From NCBI RefSeq assembly GCF_022440805.1, contig NZ_JAKNTK010000001.1, positions 2,604,001 to 2,668,000 of the forward strand: 64,000 nucleotides of DNA, read 5' to 3'. Both the position numbers and the translations under genes were made by a program. The stretch comes from Holdemania massiliensis (lineage in GTDB: Bacteria; Bacillota_I; Bacilli_A; Erysipelotrichales; Erysipelotrichaceae). This document shows positions 26,173 to 34,889 of the stretch, in pieces (position 1 is the stretch's first letter; each line of letters begins with the position of its first letter). The notes below the pieces were generated by a model. That model was not told where the DNA came from, did not search any database, and saw only the letters and a list, made by a program, of their open reading frames with translations.

Positions 26173-27780
26173 TTATTGAAGCTGTTCGTGCAGCACCTTC
26201 CGCACTGCCCCCGGTGCCTGCAGCATCGCCACAAATAAAGCTTCGATCAGATCCGCTAATCCAGCGGCTTCCAAATCCAAACCAAAGATTGTCGAATTCT
26301 TCAAAATTGACCGTACCCCATCAAGCTGCGGTTCACTCTGACCTAACTGAATCCCTGTCAAGTGTTCTCGGAGCTGATCCAACAAAGGATCGGGGCTAAT
26401 CGGCATCGGCTGACCTTGATCATCGATCCCCAACAGATAGCGCAGCCATCCAGCGTACACCAATGGAATCGCTTTTAAATCCGACAGCGGCCGGTTCTCG
26501 TTCAGATAGGCCTTGACCGTTTCACCAAACCGGACACCCAGTTTCTGCGAGGTATCTGTCGCAATCCGCTGCGGCGTATCCGGCATAAACGGATTCGGAA
26601 TCCGCAGCGTCAGCACTTCGTCCAAAAACTGCCGCGGTGAGAGAATCTTGGGATCGGTGACCACCGGCAAACCTTCAATCCGGCCAATTCGATTGGCCAG
26701 CTGATTTAAATCCGCATCCTGCATCTCATCACTGATCTTGGTAAATCCCAGCAGACAGCCGAACACCGCCAATCCAGTATGAACAGGATTCAGGCAGGTG
26801 GACACCTTCATGCGTTCCACCTTTTCAACGGTCTGCCGATCCGCAAACATCACGCCGGCTTTTTCTAACGGGAGCCGGCCGTTTGGAAAGCGATCCTCAA
26901 TCACAAGATATTCGCATTCTTCAGCGTTGACAAACGGCGCGATGTAGGTGTGCTTGGAGGTTATGATTGGTTCTGCCTGTTCCAGTCCATCCTGACGCAG
27001 CCTTTCCTCAATCGTCGGATCAGGACGCGGTGTAATCTTATCGATCATCGTCCATGGGAAACTGACGCGCTGTTCGTCCTGCACATAATCCAGAAAACCT
27101 GGTTCTACCTGACCCGATCTGACCCAGCCTTCGGCCAGCGTCACTATCGCTTTTTTCAGTTTTTCACCGTTGTGGGAACAGTTGTCCATGCTGACCATCG
27201 CGATCGGCAGCGCCCCGTTTTTATAACGGCAGTAAAGCAGCGCGGCAACCCGTCCGATATAGCTGCGGGCGGCCTGCGGCTGATGGTTAAATTCAGCGCT
27301 GATTTCAGGCAGGATTTCCCCATTTTCATCGCTGACACGATAGCCTTTTTCCGTGATCGTAAAGCTGGCCATCTGCAGGCTGGGCTGCTGAAATAAATTG
27401 GATAACATAGTAAAATCCGAGCTGTCCGGATTCAGCTTCAAGGCCGCAGCCAGGCTGCCGATAACGGTTTTCTCTACGCTGCCTGAGGCTTTCAGCGTGA
27501 CTAGGATATTCAGCTCATCGTGCGGCTTGAGCATCTTGTCAACAATCTCATCATCATAGCCCTCCGCCGCGATCAGACCTTCCGCTGCAAGTCCCGCATT
27601 CAACAACTTCTGCATCAGCATCATCGGATAAGCCCGAAAGATATTGCCGGCACCAAAATGAATCCAGCGAGGAGTCTTCAAAGTTGCCTGACGCAGGGAC
27701 TCACGATCAAATTCCGGCAGTGCATAGCCCTGCTTCAGCCAGACCTGACGGTCTTTCAGTCCTTCATCAGTTAATCGCAT
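26173..27780 (-). CDS. uxuB: Fructuronate reductase (mannitol dehydrogenase family)
   Basis: A 535-residue polyol/long-chain sugar-acid dehydrogenase. N-terminal Rossmann motif HFGAGNIFRAY and catalytic-region motifs DNCSHNGEKLKKAI and FPWTMIDKITPRPDPT fit UxuB-type D-mannonate oxidoreductases, which reduce D-fructuronate to D-mannonate with NADH. Its start overlaps the uxuA stop by ten bases, and uxuA encodes the next pathway step. Length is close to other Gram-positive UxuB proteins. It is distinct from the uxaB gene at 50493, which would act on tagaturonate. Confidence 0.92.
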   Translation of the reverse strand: MRLTDEGLKDRQVWLKQGYALPEFDRESLRQATLKTPRWIHFGAGNIFRAYPMMLMQKLLNAGLAAEGLIAAEGYDDEIVDKMLKPHDELNILVTLKASGSVEKTVIGSLAAALKLNPDSSDFTMLSNLFQQPSLQMASFTITEKGYRVSDENGEILPEISAEFNHQPQAARSYIGRVAALLYCRYKNGALPIAMVSMDNCSHNGEKLKKAIVTLAEGWVRSGQVEPGFLDYVQDEQRVSFPWTMIDKITPRPDPTIEERLRQDGLEQAEPIITSKHTYIAPFVNAEECEYLVIEDRFPNGRLPLEKAGVMFADRQTVEKVERMKVSTCLNPVHTGLAVFGCLLGFTKISDEMQDADLNQLANRIGRIEGLPVVTDPKILSPRQFLDEVLTLRIPNPFMPDTPQRIATDTSQKLGVRFGETVKAYLNENRPLSDLKAIPLVYAGWLRYLLGIDDQGQPMPISPDPLLDQLREHLTGIQLGQSEPQLDGVRSILKNSTIFGLDLEAAGLADLIEALFVAMLQAPGAVRKVLHEQLQ

Positions 27781-28853
27781 CTGTGTTTCGCCTCACTTTT
27801 AACAATCGCTTCCCACAGACCGTTGAGATAAGTTGCGCCTAAAGCCCGGTCGTACAGTCCATAACCCGGCATCGCCTTTTCATCCCAGATCATCCGGCCA
27901 TGATCCGGCCGAATTGGCCCATCAAAGCCGATATCATACAAAGCCTTCATGATCTCATACATATCAAAGCTGCCGTCGCTGGACAGATGCGCGCTTTCCT
28001 CAAAATCATCCGGTGAATTGAATTTCAGATTGCGTACATGCGCAAAGTGAATCCGGCCTTTGAGCGATCGGATCATGTGCGGCAGATCATTTTCCAGGTT
28101 TGTCCCGTAAGACCCGGAACAGAATGTCACGCCGTTATGCGGATTATCGACCATGTTCATCATGCGTTGAATATTGCTTTCGTTGATGATGATCCGCGGC
28201 AAACCAAAGACGCTCCAGGCTGGATCATCCGGATGAATCGCCATATTGATATTGTACCGATCACAAACCGGCATAATCGCTTCCAAAAAGATTCTGAGAT
28301 TTTCAAACAGCTGTTCTTCATCAATGCTGCGGTACAGCTCAAACAGCTCCTGAATCCGCGCCATCCGCTCCGGTTCCCATCCCGGCAGAATAAAGCCGTT
28401 GGTATCCGCGCCGATCGAGGCAAACATTTTTTCCGGATTCAGTGCATCGACCGCTTTTTGGGTATACGCCAAAACGGTTGACCCATCGGCCCGCTGACGT
28501 GCCAGTTCAGTTCTTGTCCAGTCAAATACCGGCATAAAATTATAACAAACCATGTGAATATCGGCTTCGCCAAGATTCTTTAATGTCTGGATATAGTGAT
28601 CGATCATTTCATCGCGCTCAGCGGTTCCGGCCTTGATCGCATCGTGCACATTGACGCTTTCAATACCGCTGACGCGCAGTCCCGAAGCCTCAACCTCCTG
28701 CTTCATTGCCGCAATTCTTTCCGGCGTCCAGATTTCACCCGGCAGCGTATCATAGAGCGTGGTGATGACGCCGCTGACGCCTGGAATCTGACGGATTTGT
28801 TTTAATGTGACTGAATCATAACCGGTGCCATACCACCGTAATGTCATTTCCAT
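27771..28853 (-). CDS. uxuA: Mannonate dehydratase
   Basis: A 360-residue UxuA-type dehydratase with a TIM-barrel-like xylose-isomerase fold. It begins MEMTLRWYGTGYDSVTLKQIRQIPGVSGV and has the conserved NMAIHPDDPAW block, CSGSYGTNLEND and a late GPIRPDHGRMIW metal-ligand region. It removes water from D-mannonate to give 2-keto-3-deoxygluconate, using a divalent metal. Third gene of the uronate operon, preceded by GGAGGAATAAGATCT and by an internal hairpin at 28883-28903. Confidence 0.95.
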   Translation of the reverse strand: MEMTLRWYGTGYDSVTLKQIRQIPGVSGVITTLYDTLPGEIWTPERIAAMKQEVEASGLRVSGIESVNVHDAIKAGTAERDEMIDHYIQTLKNLGEADIHMVCYNFMPVFDWTRTELARQRADGSTVLAYTQKAVDALNPEKMFASIGADTNGFILPGWEPERMARIQELFELYRSIDEEQLFENLRIFLEAIMPVCDRYNINMAIHPDDPAWSVFGLPRIIINESNIQRMMNMVDNPHNGVTFCSGSYGTNLENDLPHMIRSLKGRIHFAHVRNLKFNSPDDFEESAHLSSDGSFDMYEIMKALYDIGFDGPIRPDHGRMIWDEKAMPGYGLYDRALGATYLNGLWEAIVKSEAKHRCD

Positions 28854-28882
28854 AGATCTTATTCCTCCTTCTTTATAAAAGA

Positions 28883-28903
28883 AAAGGGACGGCTTGTCCC
28901 TTT
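28883..28903 (-). terminator. Internal hairpin between Fe-ADH and uxuA
   Basis: On the minus strand AAAGGGAC loops over AAGCC to GTCCCTTT, followed by TCTTTTAT. It looks like a weak terminator or processing site inside the operon, which could lower uxuAB-kduD expression relative to the first two genes. Confidence 0.6.
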
Positions 28904-28916
28904 GTTTGCAGACTAT

Positions 28917-29981
28917 TCAGCCGGCGTACTGTTCAAGATCTTCGATCGCCTTGCGGATCAAGGCCTGCGTCACCGGATATGGAACATGGTTCAGTTCCTG
29001 ATTCTTTTCCGCCATTTCCAGCACATCGCACAGCGGATCCTCGATCGTCAGCTCCAGATCAGCCAGACAAACCGGCAGACCGATCTGACGATGGAAGGTG
29101 TAGGCTTTTTTCAGCATATCCATCTGGCCGTCCATCATCAGCTGAACCAGCGTGCCGTAAGAAACGACCTCACCATGCAGATGCTTTTTCTCGATATGCT
29201 CGCGAACGGTCAGTCCGTAGAACAGCGCATGCGCCAATGCCGAATTGTAATCCGGATGCACAAGCAGCGAAACGCTGCCGGTGGAAATCAGAATGTTCTG
29301 GATGATCTGTTCCAGATCATCGCTGACTTCCTGCTTCTTCGCGGACTGCAGAGCGCTGGCACCATGGGCAATCACCGGCTCAAAGCACATCGCGCTGATC
29401 GTACGGCCCAGCTCACTGGCATAATCGAGCTGATCATTCCGAGCCGAGAACGTACATTCCACATGCTTCGCCATCGTATCGCCGATCCCGGCCCACAAGT
29501 ATTGGATCGGGGCTTCGGCAATCACTGAGGTCGGAATCAGACAGTGCACCGGAGCGGATTTCAGCTTCGGAATATCCTTAAACGAACCGTCAGCGTTATA
29601 GAGGATGCTGATCTTGGTGACCGCGGCACAGGTCGAAGCAATCGTCGCAATCGTAACAACTGGTTTATCCAGCTGATCTCCGGCAAGCTTAACCGTATCC
29701 AGGCATTTGCCGCCGCCGATGCCAACCAAGACATCCGCCCGCTGAACATCCTCGTCCTGAGTCAGTTTGGCCACATTCTCATACGTCGCTTCATGGCCAT
29801 AAACGACTTCCTTGACAACTTCCAATGAACCCAATGCTGGGATCAACAAGGCTTTGCATGCAGCATAAGCTTTTTCACCATGAATCAGTGCCACCTTGCG
29901 GCCATACGGCAAAACGACATGTTCAAGATCCTTTAGCGCATCCGCGCCGATCGTGTAGCGCGGAAGGGTCACCTTTTTCAT
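28917..29981 (-). CDS. Iron-containing alcohol dehydrogenase (GldA/HcxA-like)
   Basis: A 354-residue group III metal-dependent dehydrogenase. NAD-binding GIGGGKCLDTVK, then TIASTCAAVTKISILY; metal ligands are Asp in GIGDTMAKHVE, His in NSALAHALFYG and His in KKHLHGEVVSYGT. The sequence is closer to glycerol dehydrogenase or the hydroxycarboxylate dehydrogenase YbdH (HcxA) type than to FucO. Second gene of the uronate operon, one base after the RpiB-like stop. Its role in uronate use is unclear: it may reduce a 2-oxo acid or a small aldehyde from the pathway. Confidence 0.85.
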   Translation of the reverse strand: MKKVTLPRYTIGADALKDLEHVVLPYGRKVALIHGEKAYAACKALLIPALGSLEVVKEVVYGHEATYENVAKLTQDEDVQRADVLVGIGGGKCLDTVKLAGDQLDKPVVTIATIASTCAAVTKISILYNADGSFKDIPKLKSAPVHCLIPTSVIAEAPIQYLWAGIGDTMAKHVECTFSARNDQLDYASELGRTISAMCFEPVIAHGASALQSAKKQEVSDDLEQIIQNILISTGSVSLLVHPDYNSALAHALFYGLTVREHIEKKHLHGEVVSYGTLVQLMMDGQMDMLKKAYTFHRQIGLPVCLADLELTIEDPLCDVLEMAEKNQELNHVPYPVTQALIRKAIEDLEQYAG

Positions 29982-29982
29982 G

Positions 29983-30660
29983 TTATTTGCCTAAGACTTC
30001 ACGAACGTAAGCTTCCAGCTCAGCATTTTGGCAGCCGGCAAAGAAGCAGTCCTGGAAACGCTGAGTCAGGGCTTCTTTCACCATGTTCTGATCCAAAGCC
30101 TTTAAGCCTTCCAGAACCGGCTTGCCTACGGCCGCCTTGACTTCATTCAACAGTGCTGCATTGCGGTTCTGCGATTCTTTGCGGCCTGGTTCATTCGGAT
30201 AACCCATGCCCTTCGGAGAACCAAAGGCTTTCTCAAAAATCGTGTGGATGTTCAGTTCACCGCCCCAGCCGAAGCCTTTTGCATACGGAATCGACAGCGC
30301 GTTGCCGTTGTTGATCTGTAAGAACAGATAAGCGTCGGAAGGTTCGATGCAGTAGCCGCAGACAACGCCTGGATAAGCGTTCAAAGACATCAACGCGCCC
30401 TGGCCCGTACCGCAGCCGGTCACGACGAAATCCACGGCGCCGCTGTTGAGCAGCAGGCAGGCCTGGATGCCTAAATGCAGATAAGTCAGACGTGGATTTT
30501 CCTCGGTGTACGCTTCCGGAACATCCTGGTCCAGCAACGGTTTTGCCATCGCCGTGTTGTATACGGTGTGTCCCATCGGTTCGACAACGTCCTTGAGCTG
30601 TGCCAGAATAATCGAGTTCTTCGGAGCCTGGCTGAATTCATTCATCAATGCAATTTTCAT
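29983..30660 (-). CDS. RpiB/LacA/LacB-family sugar isomerase, possible DhuI
   Basis: A 225-residue protein. It begins MKIALMNEFSQAPKN and has the RpiB-family blocks DFVVTGCGTGQGALMSLNAYPGVVCGY and LFLQINNGNALSIPYAKGFG. In streptococci a protein of this subfamily, DhuI, isomerises unsaturated-uronate-derived 5-keto-4-deoxyuronate; the same operon here has a DhuD/KduD-like SDR, so that assignment is attractive. Other possibilities are ribose- or tagatose-type phosphosugar isomerase. The start at 30660 has AAAAGGAG ten bases upstream. First gene of the uronate operon, behind a near-consensus promoter. Confidence 0.8.
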   Translation of the reverse strand: MKIALMNEFSQAPKNSIILAQLKDVVEPMGHTVYNTAMAKPLLDQDVPEAYTEENPRLTYLHLGIQACLLLNSGAVDFVVTGCGTGQGALMSLNAYPGVVCGYCIEPSDAYLFLQINNGNALSIPYAKGFGWGGELNIHTIFEKAFGSPKGMGYPNEPGRKESQNRNAALLNEVKAAVGKPVLEGLKALDQNMVKEALTQRFQDCFFAGCQNAELEAYVREVLGK

Positions 30661-30726
30661 GTGTTTGTTTCTCCTTTTCTTCTTTTTAACAGGAACATCG
30701 GTTTTCCTGTTCCTGTCTATAAAAGT

Positions 30727-30755
30727 ATCATAAACGATTCGTGCAGGATTATCAA
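30727..30755 (-). promoter_or_regulatory. Promoter of the uronate operon
   Basis: Minus-strand TTGATA (30750-30755), 17-base spacer, TATGAT (30727-30732), about 65 bases before the RpiB-like ATG. Confidence 0.65.
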
Positions 30756-30943
30756 TCCTCGTCATTTTAATGTGGTAAATTGTCGTTTATCCAGGATTAA
30801 AATGGGATTCTTTTTCAACGTTCTTCCTTTCTGATTCATTCGGTCTGGATTGACTTGTCAATTTTATTTACTTTAATTCATCTGCGTATTCATTTTGTGT
30901 TGGAGTATGCTATGATTGAATTATAGGAGTTAAAGGAGAAATT

Positions 30944-31705
30944 ATGAAACGATCACAAGATAATTTTCTGTCTCATCACATCATTGAAACCTATCTGCAA
31001 GTCATCGCTGAAAAAACTCAATTTGAAACCGAGATCGAAGTTTCGCCTGAAATATATCAGGAGTGTTTTAAAGAAACCGTGAAAGTCATTATGGATTCTG
31101 CGGAAACGAACAACATCATCATTAAGGACCGTTCTCTTCTGTCAGAAATTGACCAAAAAGATTTCAATTATAATCCAGCCCAGGCTTACCAGTTCCTCTG
31201 CGGGGCTTGTCTACAACAACAGATTGGAGAGAATAAGATCGAAAGTTTCATCAAACACTATAATAAAAGAAAGCAGCAGCTCAAGATAACGGCCATAGAT
31301 AGTTTTGATCATGTAAAAAGATATCACACAGTCTTAGATGTTTACAAATTGTATTATTTAAAATTTTATACCCTAATTCGCATGCCGATTGTTTTTTTAT
31401 GCAGTATCAATGAAATCATTCTGACCCTATCCTTGCTAAGCCGCCGCATGCCTCCGATTTACAATTTTTATGCCGTTCTTGCGATCATTTATTTCTTGAG
31501 CTGGATAATTTTATTTTGGAACACCCTTTTTGTAAAAGCAAAGACTAAACGATTCTTTATAATCAAGTGGATCCTTACAATCCTGTATTGGTCTGTTTAT
31601 ACTGAAATGACTCAAGATACCCATCTCTGGATCCTCTATACGGCGTTTGATGTTTTTTCTATTCCTGATTATTTGCGTTATTTTAAAATAACAGACATTC
31701 AATAA
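30944..31705 (+). CDS. Unknown membrane protein in AT-rich DNA
   Basis: A 253-residue protein I do not recognise. Residues 1-135 are soluble and charged (SHHIIETYLQVIAEKTQFETE, KHYNKRKQQLKI). The second half has four likely transmembrane segments (about 145-165, 175-193, 203-220, 225-243). It is richer in A and T than its neighbours, suggesting separate origin. A strong terminator follows at 31725-31772. Its own start has AAAGGAG. It lies divergent from the uronate operon, but nothing links it to that pathway. Confidence 0.7.
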   Translation: MKRSQDNFLSHHIIETYLQVIAEKTQFETEIEVSPEIYQECFKETVKVIMDSAETNNIIIKDRSLLSEIDQKDFNYNPAQAYQFLCGACLQQQIGENKIESFIKHYNKRKQQLKITAIDSFDHVKRYHTVLDVYKLYYLKFYTLIRMPIVFLCSINEIILTLSLLSRRMPPIYNFYAVLAIIYFLSWIILFWNTLFVKAKTKRFFIIKWILTILYWSVYTEMTQDTHLWILYTAFDVFSIPDYLRYFKITDIQ

Positions 31706-31724
31706 AATAATTAAATACAATCTT

Positions 31725-31772
31725 GGCAATCCTTCTCCCTTAATGATTGGGGATTGCCTTTTATTTTTCTCT
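31725..31772 (+). terminator. Terminator after unknown membrane gene
   Basis: GGCAATCC (31725-31732) pairs with GGATTGCC (31751-31758), followed by TTTTATTTTTC. Confidence 0.88.
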
Positions 31773-31838
31773 TTATCCTTGAATTTTGATCATATAATAA
31801 GCTTCTTCAAGACAAACACTGAAATCAGAAACAGAAAA

Positions 31839-31865
31839 GCGGACACTCTTTTTCAGAATGTCCGC
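31839..31865 (-). terminator. Terminator of the fructose-type PTS operon
   Basis: Minus-strand GCGGACA, 13-base loop, TGTCCGC, then TTTTCTGTTTC, just past the aldolase stop. Confidence 0.88.
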
Positions 31866-31885
31866 CGTTTCAATCATGGGAGGAT

Positions 31886-32770
31886 TTATTCGTTGCCTGT
31901 TGAACCAGACTCGCCATAGAAATACTGATTGTTGGAACCGATGACGCGGATATATTCCTTCACAAACTGCTTTACGGCAGCTTCGGCCGTCATGCACAGT
32001 TCCAGATAATCGGCATTCGGTTTTGCTTCCAGCTTTTCCAGCATGGCATTTTTTGCGGCATGGAAAGCATCGGTGCAGACGTTGATCTTATTGATGCCGC
32101 CTGCCACGGCCTTGCGGATATTTTCTTCGCCGCTGCCGCTGCCGCCGTGCAGAACCAACGGCATATCCAATGCCTTTTTCAGTTCAGCCAGACGTTCAAA
32201 GTTCAGCACTGGGACATAGCCCTTCGGATAATCGCCATGGGCTGTTCCGATCGCCACCGCCAGAGCATCACAGCCAGTATCCTTCACGAACTGCTTTGCT
32301 TCTTCGACATTGGTATACAGATCGACCTTACTGTTGTCGCCATCGGCTGCCTGACCGACGTGTCCCAGCTCTGCTTCGACACAGATTCCATGCGGATGAG
32401 CTAAGGCGCAGACCACCGAAGTCCGCTTGACGTTTTCTTCATAAGGATAGGAAGAAGCGTCAATCATCAGACTGGTGAAGCCGTTATGAATGGCCGTAAC
32501 CATATCTTCCAGCTTTCCGCCGTGATCCAGGTTTAAGGCAACCGGGATGCTGGCACGTTCAGCCAGTTCTTTCACTAACGGAACGATTTCCGTCAGATGC
32601 GCATGCTTGCCGATCTGGCCCGGGCCCATCTGAACGATAATCGGGGAATGTTCTTCCTCGGCGGCGCTGATCACAGCGCGGGCCATTTCCATATTGATGC
32701 TGTTGACTGCCATCACCGCGTAATTATGCTGATGCGCGTGCTGCAGGATATCCTTCATCGAAACTAACAT
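31886..32770 (-). CDS. Class II fructose/tagatose-bisphosphate aldolase family
   Basis: A 294-residue zinc-dependent aldolase of the FbaA/GatY/KbaY/IolJ family. Zinc-binding and active-site blocks are all present: NLDHGGKLEDM, MIDASSYPYEENV, VEAELGHVGQ, GTAHGDYP, LHGGSGSGEENI and INKINVCTD. It would cleave a ketose bisphosphate to two trioses. It is the last gene of the PTS operon, so its substrate is probably the phosphosugar from that system after a kinase step; it could equally be an IolJ-type enzyme. The ATG at 32770 has GGAG; an in-frame ATG four codons later is less well placed. Confidence 0.9.
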   Translation of the reverse strand: MLVSMKDILQHAHQHNYAVMAVNSINMEMARAVISAAEEEHSPIIVQMGPGQIGKHAHLTEIVPLVKELAERASIPVALNLDHGGKLEDMVTAIHNGFTSLMIDASSYPYEENVKRTSVVCALAHPHGICVEAELGHVGQAADGDNSKVDLYTNVEEAKQFVKDTGCDALAVAIGTAHGDYPKGYVPVLNFERLAELKKALDMPLVLHGGSGSGEENIRKAVAGGINKINVCTDAFHAAKNAMLEKLEAKPNADYLELCMTAEAAVKQFVKEYIRVIGSNNQYFYGESGSTGNE

Positions 32771-32832
32771 ATGACTCCTTCTTTCTTTCCTTCTATAATC
32801 TTACTGAATGGTTTAGCGATTTAAGCTCAGGT

Positions 32833-33927
32833 TTACAGATTGATGTCCAGGTCGACGATTTCTTCTTCCTCTTCCTGACCTTCTTCACTTGGCTTTTTGA
32901 TTGCTGAATAGATGACGCCGGTCGCAACCGAGCCCACGATCAGCGCAATGACTGCCCACATCCAGTTGGTCATCATCGGGAAGACGAAGATTCCGCCGTG
33001 TCCGGCAACGGATTCAACACCCATGGCAACGGCAATGCCGCCAGCCAGCGCTGAACCGATCATGGAAGCTGGAATGAAGCGTGCCGGATCGGCCGCAGCA
33101 AACGGCAGTACACCTTCAGTAATGAAGCACAAGCCCATTGGGAACGCGGTTTTCGCTGTTTCTTTTTCTGTCGCTGAGAATTTCTTCGGTGTCAGCAAGG
33201 TTGAAACGAAGACTCCGCATGGAGGCGTCATGCCGCCGATGATCTTCGCGGACATTGGGCCATAGATGCCGTCAGCACCCAGCGCATTGGCTGCCATGGA
33301 AGCTGTCTTGTTGACCGGGCCGCCCATATCGAAGCCCATACCGGCGCCGATAACCGCACCGATGATGAATTTGGAACCGCCGTTGAGGCTCATGATCCAG
33401 CCCTGCAATGCATTCATCGCAATCGCCATTGGCTTAGCCACAATCGCGAAGAAGGCAACACCGCAGACGAAGGTCGCAATCACTGGAATAATCATAACCG
33501 GCATCAGACCGACCATCCACTTCGGAAGTTTCCAGGTCTTCATCCACTGAATGAAATAACCGATCACAAAGGCCATCAGCAAGCCGCCTAAGAAGCCGGC
33601 TTTCGACTGGTTTGCCGCATAACCGATGATGAAGCCCGGAACGATGCCTGGACGTTCAGCAATCGAGTAGCACACACCGGCCGTCATGACCGCCACGCCG
33701 AAGCTCATCGCATAGTCAGATAATTTGGAAATCATCCACCAGAACTGTTTCCAATCGAAGCAGTTCAGGTTGGTGAAGATGGTAGCGCCCGCTTCCGGAG
33801 CGTAGTTGCCGACTTCCCATCCGCCGAAGCCTTTCGCTAAGGCGCCCAGGATACCACCGGCCACGATCATCGGAATCATGTACGAGATGCCGGTCATCAT
33901 GTGTTTTTTAAAGTTCAACTTTTTCAT
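32833..33927 (-). CDS. PTS fructose-type EIIC
   Basis: A 364-residue membrane protein of the fructose/mannitol EIIC class, with eight to ten hydrophobic segments. Characteristic blocks: SYMIPMIVAGGILGAL at the start, GFIIGYAANQSKAGFLGGLLMAFVIGYF, KFIIGAVIGAGMGFDMGGPVNK and ITEGVLPFAAADPARFIPASM. The tail is very acidic (SEEGQEEEEEIVDLDINL). It forms the sugar channel and receives phosphate from the separate EIIB encoded 18 bases upstream. Sugar identity cannot be read; fructose, mannosylglycerate or related ketoses are possible. Confidence 0.93.
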   Translation of the reverse strand: MKKLNFKKHMMTGISYMIPMIVAGGILGALAKGFGGWEVGNYAPEAGATIFTNLNCFDWKQFWWMISKLSDYAMSFGVAVMTAGVCYSIAERPGIVPGFIIGYAANQSKAGFLGGLLMAFVIGYFIQWMKTWKLPKWMVGLMPVMIIPVIATFVCGVAFFAIVAKPMAIAMNALQGWIMSLNGGSKFIIGAVIGAGMGFDMGGPVNKTASMAANALGADGIYGPMSAKIIGGMTPPCGVFVSTLLTPKKFSATEKETAKTAFPMGLCFITEGVLPFAAADPARFIPASMIGSALAGGIAVAMGVESVAGHGGIFVFPMMTNWMWAVIALIVGSVATGVIYSAIKKPSEEGQEEEEEIVDLDINL

Positions 33928-33945
33928 GGATTCATCTACCCCTTT

Positions 33946-34257
33946 TTATTTTTGGATCTTCTTTTCGATCGTCGCGATCAAGCTCTTTGGATTCTTCATC
34001 GCCACGCTGATCGGAATGTCAACGGTCGGCTTGCCGGCGAAACGTTCCATTCCGCCGACGGCGATATCATGAGCGACGATGACAACATCCGCCGCGGCGA
34101 TATCTTCCGCTGTCAGTTTGTTCTGCGCGCCGATCGTCCCCTGCGTTTCGATCTTGCACTGATGGCCTGCCGCCTCGGCTGCATTCTGAATTTTTTCAGC
34201 CACGATATAAGTGTGAGCGATGCCTGCAGTACAAGCTGTAATTCCTACAATCTTCAT
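33946..34257 (-). CDS. PTS fructose-type EIIB
   Basis: A 103-residue cytoplasmic EIIB. Active Cys9 is in ITACTAGIAHTYIVAEKI, where the more common CPTGIAHT has Thr and Ala in place of Pro and Thr. Takes phosphate from EIIA and passes it to the incoming sugar. Divided from the upstream EIIA by 143 bases that contain a cre-like box and two copies of an ATTACGGTAATTTT repeat, so it may have its own promoter. Confidence 0.92.
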   Translation of the reverse strand: MKIVGITACTAGIAHTYIVAEKIQNAAEAAGHQCKIETQGTIGAQNKLTAEDIAAADVVIVAHDIAVGGMERFAGKPTVDIPISVAMKNPKSLIATIEKKIQK

Positions 34258-34313
34258 TTGGGTTCACCTCCCATCCGTTTCTCTTACTTTGGCATGATCA
34301 TAATTTATCATGT

Positions 34314-34327
34314 TGCAAGCGCTTTAG
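34314..34327. promoter_or_regulatory. cre-like box upstream of EIIB
   Basis: TGCAAGCGCTTTAG matches 12 of 14 positions of the CcpA consensus, with a perfect AAGCGCTT core. It lies 57 bases before the EIIB start in a gap of 143 bases. Confidence 0.55.
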
Positions 34328-34348
34328 CTTAACAACTGAGGGAACTTT

Positions 34349-34398
34349 ATTACGGTAATTTTTTGATTAAGTAACGATTAAATTACGGTAATTTTGAT
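34349..34398. repeat. Direct repeat pair ATTACGGTAATTTT
   Basis: Two copies of ATTACGGTAATTTT followed by GAT (34349-34367, with two extra T, and 34382-34398), starting 33 bases apart, about three DNA turns. They lie between EIIA and EIIB. Near-identical motifs occur at 36934-36946 and 50404-50416, suggesting an operator for a shared regulator. Confidence 0.6.
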
Positions 34399-34400
34399 CA

Positions 34401-34853
34401 TTAGTTGAGGAATAAATCAATCAATTCCTGCTTTGTTGAAACTTTCTGCAGTTTTTCAACACGTTCGTCGTTGCCCAGCTTGCCTGCCAGCTCCGCTAAC
34501 AGCATCATGTGGTTGGACGCAAAGTCCGCATCGTCGCTGACGCAGAATAAGAAGACCAGGTTGATCGGCTCATCATCATAGCTTTCCCATTCAATTTCAT
34601 TCTCACAGCGGCCGATCGCAATCCCGATTTTCTTCACCGCATGGCTTTTGCCATGCGGAATCGCAATGTGATTGCCCATTCCGGTGATGCCTTCGGCTTC
34701 CCGGACATAGATGTCTTTGACAAACTGTTCGATATCCTCAATGTAGCCGGCTTCGAATAAATGCTGGCTCAAGTCATGCAGCACCTCATCCTTCGTTGTG
34801 CTTTTTAAATGCAGGTCGATGATGTTTTCATCCAAAATATCCGCTAATGCCAT
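34401..34853 (-). CDS. PTS fructose-type EIIA
   Basis: A 150-residue cytoplasmic EIIA of the PTS_EIIA_2 (fructose/mannitol) class. The phosphorylated residue is His67 in HIAIPHGKSHAV. Starts 36 bases after the regulator gene, so the two are probably translated from one transcript. It should phosphorylate EIIB and may also signal to the adjacent PRD regulator. Confidence 0.93.
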   Translation of the reverse strand: MALADILDENIIDLHLKSTTKDEVLHDLSQHLFEAGYIEDIEQFVKDIYVREAEGITGMGNHIAIPHGKSHAVKKIGIAIGRCENEIEWESYDDEPINLVFLFCVSDDADFASNHMMLLAELAGKLGNDERVEKLQKVSTKQELIDLFLN

Positions 34854-34889
34854 ACGTTTTCTCTCCTTATCCTCAATGGGTTTTCTCGC

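Noticed and set aside
34293..34312. CATGAT/ATCATG hairpin upstream of EIIB
   Set aside because: Short stem with no T run and no known regulatory match; likely incidental beside the cre-like box.
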